From assembly GCA_937625935.1 (NCBI GenBank), contig OW569349.1, positions 1-64,000 of the forward strand: DNA of 64,000 bases, given 5' to 3'. A model generated the notes under the pieces. It ran no database searches and had not been told where the DNA came from. It was given only the letters and a program-made list of their open reading frames with translations. This DNA is from Tetramitus jugosus (lineage: Eukaryota > Heterolobosea > Eutetramitea > Acrasida > Vahlkampfiidae). The translations under genes and the position numbers were made by a program. This document shows, one piece after another, positions 58,232 to 64,000 of this stretch (positions are counted from its first letter, which is position 1; each line of letters opens with the position of its first letter).

Positions 58232-58426
58232 GTTCTCTGTGGTGGTTGTTGTTTGTTTAACTGTGTTTCAGTGAGATTCAAGTGTTTTTTGTTCAAAGGG
58301 AAGCACATGCGCGATGTGAAGGAGTTGTTCCGATCAGAGAGAACAGTGCCTTCCATTTTCGTGCTGGTAGAAATTCAAAGAAAAGAGAGAACGGTGTTGC
58401 ATGACGCACGTGGTTGGTGAATTATC

Positions 58427-59302
58427 TTATCGTTTTCTTTTATGTGCCTTGTGTTGTTGTGGTCTAGACAACAAATTCTTCTTCATCTGATGAGATGACT
58501 TCTTGACCTTTCCCTTGTGCTTGATGGCAAACAGATCATTCACTTCCTTTTTGCTCGGCTGTGCTCCCTTGGCACTCTTTGGTACTTTATAACGACCTGT
58601 TTTAGGATTAAACCACAATTCACTAAACTGCTGTGGTGGTTGTGTTGACACCTTCTTCTTGCGTTGTGCAGCACCATGTTGCTCACGAATGTGTTCCCGT
58701 GTCATTGACTTGAACTTTTCTCTCATGGACAGTTGTCGCTTGTGTTGTGAAGAAGAAGCACCTGTTCGATTGTACCACTTTCCTGATAACATCATATCAT
58801 CATCGTCATCACCATTATCAGCATAGTCATCAAAATCATCATGAGTCAAATTCATACGACGATAATGATCATTTCTATCATTCCACGTTGTAAGCTTATT
58901 CTTGTTATTGTGATCCTTCTTATGAATCCTATTATTGTTCTTGTCATGCTTCTTGCGATGAGAATATCGTTGTTCTGCTTCTGCTTCTTCATCTGATGAG
59001 TCGATAAAATCACGTTGAAATTTCTTCTTTAGCTCCTTGAAAATCTTCTTTTCTTGTTGTTGTCGTTCTTGTTGTTTCAACCGTTTGTCATTGTGCTGTT
59101 GTTGTTTATGATGATTACTATTCTTGTCGTTGTTGGTGCTGGATCGCTTCTTGTTACTGTTGTCATTTTGAATTTTTGACTTGTTTTTATAGTTACTTTG
59201 TTTGGTTGTTGTGGTGGTGGTGGAGGTACTGACACGAATTTCTAGGTTGGCAGTGCATTGAGCGAGAGCTTCTGTTGGTTCTCTTCTTCGAGTGAGAAAC
59301 AT
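58427..59302 (-). CDS. Lys/Asn/His-rich low-complexity protein, 291 aa
   Basis: Intact frame but highly biased: Thr/Lys/Asn/Gln runs up to residue 90, an Asp run (DDFDDYADNGDDDDDMM, ~155-172) and a basic end (KAHKRKR). The C-terminal 90 residues are better ordered (REKFKSMTREHIREQHG, FSELWFNPKTGRYKVPKSAKGAQPSKKEVNDLFAIKHKGKVKKSSHQMKKN). The strongly basic nature suggests a nucleolar or ribosome-biogenesis role (inference). No domain recognised. Confidence 0.5.
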   Translation of the reverse strand: MFLTRRREPTEALAQCTANLEIRVSTSTTTTTTKQSNYKNKSKIQNDNSNKKRSSTNNDKNSNHHKQQQHNDKRLKQQERQQQEKKIFKELKKKFQRDFIDSSDEEAEAEQRYSHRKKHDKNNNRIHKKDHNNKNKLTTWNDRNDHYRRMNLTHDDFDDYADNGDDDDDMMLSGKWYNRTGASSSQHKRQLSMREKFKSMTREHIREQHGAAQRKKKVSTQPPQQFSELWFNPKTGRYKVPKSAKGAQPSKKEVNDLFAIKHKGKVKKSSHQMKKNLLSRPQQHKAHKRKR

Positions 59303-59607
59303 TTCTTATTGTTGATTGTGCAAATGCAGTCTTTGTTGTTAGTTTTGCGGCAAATGAAAACGGGCTTTCCACCAAGTGCTCTCCAGGATTGAATGCAACA
59401 AAAGATCAGTACAAAATAGACTCCATGAGCTCTCTAGAGGTGATCTGACCATTTCCTTACTTCCACAATATTTGCTTTCATCTAAGTCTCCACTGCTGTG
59501 TGCATTCTCCAATCTCCACATGTAATATCTCCGCCCTCAAACAGCAAAAACACAAACTGCGGCGACAAAAAGAAAAAAAACAACAACGACAAACCCTATT
59601 CCAAAAA

Positions 59608-60975
59608 ATGAGTACATTTGTCAAGCGATCTCCCACCACAGCTCCACCCAAAAGCTCTACAACCACCACTACACCATCTCCACATCAACCACAAAAATCA
59701 TCATCGTCAACAGTACCCTCTTCACTACTGCCACTCTCTGGTACGAAGCCATCGGTTCACAATGGTCAACTTCTCATCAGTAGTGGTCTCGCAGATTTAG
59801 ACAGTCACTTGGGTGGTGGTATTCCACTCGGTTCTCTCATTTTACTGTTCGAAGACGGAGTTTCTAATTACTCCAATCATTTGTTGAATTATTATTTGAG
59901 TGAGGGGTTGAGTTGTGGTCACAAGGTGTTTTACATGGGAACACCCAGTGATTTAGAACAGAGTCTACCATTAAACTACACTCGATATCAAATGGACAAT
60001 CCATCATCATCTACTAATACTACTACTAATACTGCTAATACTACTAACAGTGGTAATAGTAATAGTCGATTAATGGAAAATAAAATGATGATTCAACAAC
60101 AACAGAGTGCCGATTTGAAAATATCGTGGAGATATGGTCAATTTGTTCAAGATCAAATTGCTCTCAAACAACAATCCATGAAGAATAGAACAGTGAGTGC
60201 CAATAGCAGTAGTAGTAGTGGAGGTAGTGGCAGTGGTAGCTCTAACAAGAAATTGATTGGATCGGTTCAGTGTCATGAATATGATTTGAGTAAGCCAGTG
60301 CAGCACGACCTCGTGGCAAAAGCGAGAGAGAGTGGAAAATTGGTGGAGCGGAGCATGTTTGAACAGGGAAAATTGACTCGATTGTTGCAATTGATTCAAT
60401 CGGAGCAGCAGAGTCAATTGTCTGATGATCAGGAAACTGGTTTTATGAGTCAGGTGAGTCGTATTGGTATTCGATCCATGCACATGTTGTTGGATGAGAC
60501 GGATGCAAAGAGTTTGAGCTCTGTGGCACAATTCTTTCACGTGTTGAAAATTTTGTGTCGCAAGAGTCTTTCGACAGCATTCATTACCATTCCAAAAAAT
60601 TATTCCAATCAGGCACTGGTCAAGACGATTCAAGGTTGTTGCGATATCGTGTTGCGCATGGATTCGTTCATTGGTGAGCACATTAATGTGTCCGAGTGGG
60701 AAATGAGTGAGTACACTGGTTTGTTCCATATTGAAAAGTTGCCCCGTATGAACACGTTGGCACCTTACTTGCCAGACACGCTCAACTATGCCTTCAAGGT
60801 CAAGAGAAGAAAGGTTTATATTGAGAAGATGAGCGCACCACCAGAGGAGACTAGAAGTGCCACAGTGAAAGACAGACCAAGATATCTGGTTGAAGGCAGT
60901 GGAACATCTTCTGCCAGCAGTAGCACTGGTTGTGGTTCCTCCTCAACAAACAAGAAGAATGATCTAGATTTCTAG
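59608..60975 (+). CDS. ELP4: Elongator complex protein 4 (PAXNEB family)
   Basis: 455 residues from the ATG at 59608; an in-frame upstream ATG at 59500 adds a basic, leader-like 36 residues. The ELP4 signature is plain: ISSGLADLDSHLGGGIPLGSLILLFED, then NYSNHLLNYYLSEGLSCGHKVFYMGTP (RecA-like fold, no intact Walker A). A Thr/Asn/Ser-rich insert (60000-60240) interrupts the fold, then SKPVQHDLVAKARESGKL..., RSMHMLLDETD and the C-terminal SEYTGLFHIEKLPRMNTLAPYLPDTLNYAFKVKRRKVYIEKMSAPP. ELP4-6 form the hexameric ring of Elongator, which modifies wobble uridines in tRNA. Confidence high. Confidence 0.9.
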   Translation: MSTFVKRSPTTAPPKSSTTTTTPSPHQPQKSSSSTVPSSLLPLSGTKPSVHNGQLLISSGLADLDSHLGGGIPLGSLILLFEDGVSNYSNHLLNYYLSEGLSCGHKVFYMGTPSDLEQSLPLNYTRYQMDNPSSSTNTTTNTANTTNSGNSNSRLMENKMMIQQQQSADLKISWRYGQFVQDQIALKQQSMKNRTVSANSSSSSGGSGSGSSNKKLIGSVQCHEYDLSKPVQHDLVAKARESGKLVERSMFEQGKLTRLLQLIQSEQQSQLSDDQETGFMSQVSRIGIRSMHMLLDETDAKSLSSVAQFFHVLKILCRKSLSTAFITIPKNYSNQALVKTIQGCCDIVLRMDSFIGEHINVSEWEMSEYTGLFHIEKLPRMNTLAPYLPDTLNYAFKVKRRKVYIEKMSAPPEETRSATVKDRPRYLVEGSGTSSASSSTGCGSSSTNKKNDLDF

Positions 60976-61030
60976 TAAAATTCAATTCAACAAACACGAA
61001 ACAAGTCACTCATGAACGAAATCTGTAGGT

Positions 61031-62245
61031 TTACTTGGTCTTTTGCTTCTTCTTTGCACCACCAACCTTGTCATTCTTCTTGAATCTCTTCTCGACACGC
61101 TTCTTCTTGTTCCTCTGTTCCTTGGTCAAATTCGTTTGAAGTTCTGCATAACGATTGGCAACATAACCAGTCTCTGCTTCATCTTTGAGCAATTCGTCGA
61201 GGAAACTCTGTTGGCGATCTCTCTTATTCATTCGATCAGAATAAAATTCATGTGCACCTTCCTGTATGGTACCAATTTGGAAGAATTGTGGCAGACTGTC
61301 CTCCGCTGATCCATCTCTCGATGGCAATCGATTGTCTCTTGTCTTTTGATTGGCAGCTCCAGATGTAGCATGCTTCAATCTCAGTGCAATCAACTCTTGT
61401 CTCATCTCCTCTGTCAGTTCTGGTGCTTCCATGTTGAACCATCCTGCACCAGCACTCTTCTTACTTGATTTCCTTGTTCTTTCACTCTGGAACTGCTCGA
61501 GCTCATACTGCTTCTCAAACTCAATTTGCTCCTGCTTCAATTTCTTTTCGTTCAATCGATCAAACTCGTCCTCGTGTCCAAATCGAACAATTTGTTGTCT
61601 TGGAGCAGTCATTCGTTTTTCAATGTGATTGAGAACACCTTCACGATCGACATAGGCAGATGCATCACTCAAAATTGGATTCACAGCCTTTTCTCTGATG
61701 AGTGATTCATTGAGTGTAATCAACAGAGCTTGATGATGATTCTTGTCCTTTTTCTTCTTTTCTGCGTCTTCTTGTTTCTCCGCCGTAGATGATTTTGGCG
61801 GTTCGGAGAAAACAAGATAACCCTCACGAAACAGAGAAGTGTCCAATTCGAGTTGTTCTCTGTTTTGATTGGCCAACTCCAATGTCGTGGCCAAATAATT
61901 TTCAGTAATGAGAGGTATCTCGATCGGTATCAATCTTCTCATTTCTCTGTGAAACAATCGACTCATTTCACCTGTAATTTGATTCATAATGTTGGTCTCC
62001 ATATCTGTCATTTCTAGTCTTTGTTTATTGTGTGTCAGTGTGTCCAACAGAGAGTCATCAATGGTTGCAGGTGATGATGATGATGATGATTGATGAGAAT
62101 GGTTGTTATTGTTTTTCTTTCCTCCAGTAGAGGGAGTGAACACTTGTCCGAATAGTTCATTCAAGTATTCGTATTGCTTTTGTGATTTCTTCTTGCTCTC
62201 GGCACGTGGTGGTGCAGATGCACTTGTTGTTGCGTTGTGGCTCAT
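61031..62245 (-). CDS. FCF2: Fcf2/TDIF2-type pre-rRNA processing protein
   Basis: 404 residues. The Fcf2 domain is in the C-terminal half: GWFNMEAPELTEEMRQELIALRLKHATSG (~265-295) and LPQFFQIGTIQEGAHEFYSDRMNKRDRQQSFLDELLKDEAETGY (~319-362), both strongly family-like, followed by a Lys-rich nucleolar-type tail. The N-terminal ~250 residues are coiled-coil or low-complexity. Yeast Fcf2 is needed for early 18S rRNA cleavages. The call rests on the domain alone; the long N-terminus is divergent. Confidence 0.88.
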   Translation of the reverse strand: MSHNATTSASAPPRAESKKKSQKQYEYLNELFGQVFTPSTGGKKNNNNHSHQSSSSSSPATIDDSLLDTLTHNKQRLEMTDMETNIMNQITGEMSRLFHREMRRLIPIEIPLITENYLATTLELANQNREQLELDTSLFREGYLVFSEPPKSSTAEKQEDAEKKKKDKNHHQALLITLNESLIREKAVNPILSDASAYVDREGVLNHIEKRMTAPRQQIVRFGHEDEFDRLNEKKLKQEQIEFEKQYELEQFQSERTRKSSKKSAGAGWFNMEAPELTEEMRQELIALRLKHATSGAANQKTRDNRLPSRDGSAEDSLPQFFQIGTIQEGAHEFYSDRMNKRDRQQSFLDELLKDEAETGYVANRYAELQTNLTKEQRNKKKRVEKRFKKNDKVGGAKKKQKTK

Positions 62246-62667
62246 TGTCGTGTGTCTTCCTTGGTTGTGTGGAATTTATTTGTGAAATTTCGGAGTAATA
62301 TTTCTGGTTCAAGAGAGTGGTTGAACTTTCATTTTTGAGCATTGGAACTCACATGCTCTTGAAGAACTTCATGCTGAAGGAGGTTTACGTTTAAGTACAA
62401 ACCACACGAGAAAGGAGACCTCCACCAAGAATATCATCGCACTTAGGCAATGATAGGACGGAGATGAAGAATGTGATGAAGAGTTCCGCTGGCGAAAGAA
62501 ACTTTGATCTCGCCTCTCTCCCGAAGGGTTTTTTCACACAGACGTTGACAAGTGTACGGATCCACTCCAGCACGGCTGGCATATTTCACCGATCTTCTAT
62601 CGAAAACGAACACATTGTGTAACAAAACACGAGACCTCCCATTCCACACAAAGCAGTAACTCGAGAT
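62246..62667. other. Intergenic region
   Basis: About 420 bp between divergent genes; no extra gene supported. Confidence 0.4.
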
Positions 62668-64000
62668 ATGAAAGTTTTATGGATGAGGATGCAAGCTTCA
62701 AAGTTAAAGAAAATGTATGGAAGGGTATACAGAAGTCTCACCTCGTGCGCGCCTAAAGGTCAAAAATCTACTACTGTTGCTCGTTCAATTCTTCTCCTGT
62801 TCTTCTTGGTGTTGTTCCTGTTTGTTATGATTCGGGTTATGGGAAGCAAGAAGAAGGTGCCCATGGTAGCTCACCAAACAATTAATCCTCCCCCAGTCAT
62901 CGAACAACAAGCGCCACTCACTGCTCCAATTTCTACTCTGACCACTACTCCTATCGCTACGTCTACCACGTCTTCTACCACGTCTGCTACCTCCACCACG
63001 TCTACTCTTACTCCTACTCCTAATCCTACTATACCGACCACTCCTACTCCTCCTACCACAACAGATAAATCAACGACACCTCCACTTTCTCCTCCTCCAG
63101 TAGCAAGTAAACCTAAACCACAACCAAAGCAGGCAATACACTATATCCTTGGTTCAGAGGTCGCAAACTATGAGAAAAATCACAAAAAGTATCTACTGTA
63201 TGCAACTAAAAACAACTTTAAACAAATTGCATCACTGTATCATGCCATCCTGCAAAGTCGGAGAGAAAAGGAAGGTATTGAGAGTCAGTTACCAATAGAG
63301 GTGTTCCTCTATGGATATAATTTGAATGTGGATCACATTTCTTGGATATCCGTGTGGAAAAACGTATCTTACATTCAAATGAAGGACTCTGAAGTCGTAT
63401 ATCAATATGAAGAAGATTTGGAAAACCAACTGACCACAAAACAAATACACGATATCGTGCTGAGTTGTGCCCAGAGTGATTTTCCTGGAGTGACATTTAC
63501 TAACCCGAGCCCAACAGTTGACTCTATATTGGATATTGAGTCAAAAGATGTGAGTCAGTTATATGAACAAACAATGGCCCAATCTAAAAATTTCCCCAAG
63601 TTCAGTTCGTTGTCTCTACCTATCCAGGAGAAGGTGTTTGCTATTGTAGTATCGATCAAACTTCAGGATCCAATTCATCGGCTGATGGAAACATTATCGC
63701 TTTGGAACAAGTATCCGCTGTGTTCCTCAAGCGCACTATCAGTACCAACAGACATCATTTTCATGTTGGCAGGCAAGGAGAGATCGAAAGATTTAGAGGA
63801 TAAGATCTTGTTGCGCATTCAAAAGTCTCTTCCATGCTTGAATGAAATCTACTTTTATTATCCTACACAGCTGGCGTCCACAGTCAAGGAGATCCTGAGT
63901 CTTCCTCATGTGTACAACAACTATCGATACATATTCCTCACGAACTATCTGGTTGAACCTATTAGGAAAAATTGGTTGCAGCGATTGATCGACTTAAGTT
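62668..64000 (+). CDS. Type II membrane protein with Thr/Pro-rich stalk, incomplete
   Basis: Starts at the ATG at 62668 and is open to the end of the window (444 complete codons, no stop). Topology: basic cytosolic N-terminus (~38 residues), one membrane span (ARSILLLFFLVLFLFVMIRVMG), a long Thr/Ser/Pro-rich stalk (~85-150) of the kind that is O-glycosylated, then a folded luminal domain (from IHYILGSEVANYEKN, with NVDHISWISVWKNVSYI and PTDIIFMLAGKE). This plan is typical of Golgi glycosyltransferases. I see no DxD-type motif yet, and the C-terminal part is outside the window, so the enzyme family is unproven. Confidence 0.55.
   Translation, partial: MKVLWMRMQASKLKKMYGRVYRSLTSCAPKGQKSTTVARSILLLFFLVLFLFVMIRVMGSKKKVPMVAHQTINPPPVIEQQAPLTAPISTLTTTPIATSTTSSTTSATSTTSTLTPTPNPTIPTTPTPPTTTDKSTTPPLSPPPVASKPKPQPKQAIHYILGSEVANYEKNHKKYLLYATKNNFKQIASLYHAILQSRREKEGIESQLPIEVFLYGYNLNVDHISWISVWKNVSYIQMKDSEVVYQYEEDLENQLTTKQIHDIVLSCAQSDFPGVTFTNPSPTVDSILDIESKDVSQLYEQTMAQSKNFPKFSSLSLPIQEKVFAIVVSIKLQDPIHRLMETLSLWNKYPLCSSSALSVPTDIIFMLAGKERSKDLEDKILLRIQKSLPCLNEIYFYYPTQLASTVKEILSLPHVYNNYRYIFLTNYLVEPIRKNWLQRLIDLS

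Noticed and set aside
59500-59607. Upstream in-frame ATG for ELP4
   Set aside because: The extra residues are basic, Gln/Lys-rich leader-like sequence; the ATG at 59608 is in better context, though the longer form cannot be excluded.
62871-63059. Val/Gly-rich minus-strand frame
   Set aside because: It is the complement of the Thr/Pro-rich stalk repeats of the 62668 gene.

Overview
The window looks like one chromosome end of a free-living heterolobosean protist, most like Naegleria (inference). It opens with about 820 bp of CCCAAA telomere repeat. It holds compact, densely packed genes with few, short GT-AG introns, and families that are abundant in Naegleria: class III nucleotidyl cyclases, RCC1 repeats, DUF4116 and NHL proteins, cystinosin and Fanzor. 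I could not run a search, so the genus is not proven.

Region 1 (1-3176): telomere, then a gene-poor subtelomere with degenerate interstitial telomeric tracts, often head-to-head, and a repeated hairpin module whose stem shows a compensatory change. Region 2 (3.2-17 kb): mostly broken genes. These are an F-box/DUF4116 gene, a cyclase, an HRI-like eIF2alpha kinase, a large unknown gene and a CACTA/EnSpm transposase remnant, each with frameshifts or truncation. A few frames remain open (an NHL protein and a divergent kinase).

Region 3 (17.7-23.7 kb): a cluster of five intact, intronless genes that I cannot assign to families, apart from a divergent protein kinase paralogous to the one at 7.3-8.7 kb. 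They encode a 169-aa protein, a Cys/His-rich 441-aa protein, the kinase, a ubiquitin-like/CxxC protein and a 193-aa protein. Their three promoter regions share an 8-bp element, CAACGCAA/TTGCGTTG, including a perfect 18-bp palindrome between one divergent pair. This is the best candidate here for an undescribed co-regulated system. An NPC1 fragment and a cyclase fragment interrupt or flank it.

Region 4 (25-64 kb): ordinary core-genome genes. In order: cystinosin, galactokinase/GalNAc kinase, RCC1-like, PRPP synthetase, VASt-like, METTL21-like (frameshifted), TEX261/SVP26, EB1, a SepA/Cdc7/MAP3K-epsilon-type kinase with armadillo repeats, mitoribosomal mS29/DAP3, a second RCC1-like gene, XPG/Rad2, a very divergent PEP carboxylase, ELO elongase, an M24B peptidase, ELP4, Fcf2 and an incomplete type II membrane protein.

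The clearest mobile element is a 2.55-kb transposon (42967-45519) inserted exactly at the stop codon of DAP3. It has 17-bp perfect terminal inverted repeats and TTAA ends, and it carries a decayed Fanzor (eukaryotic TnpB-like RNA-guided nuclease) gene. Its right end is hairpin-rich and could encode the guide RNA scaffold. TTAA supplies the TAA stop of DAP3, so the host protein is unchanged.
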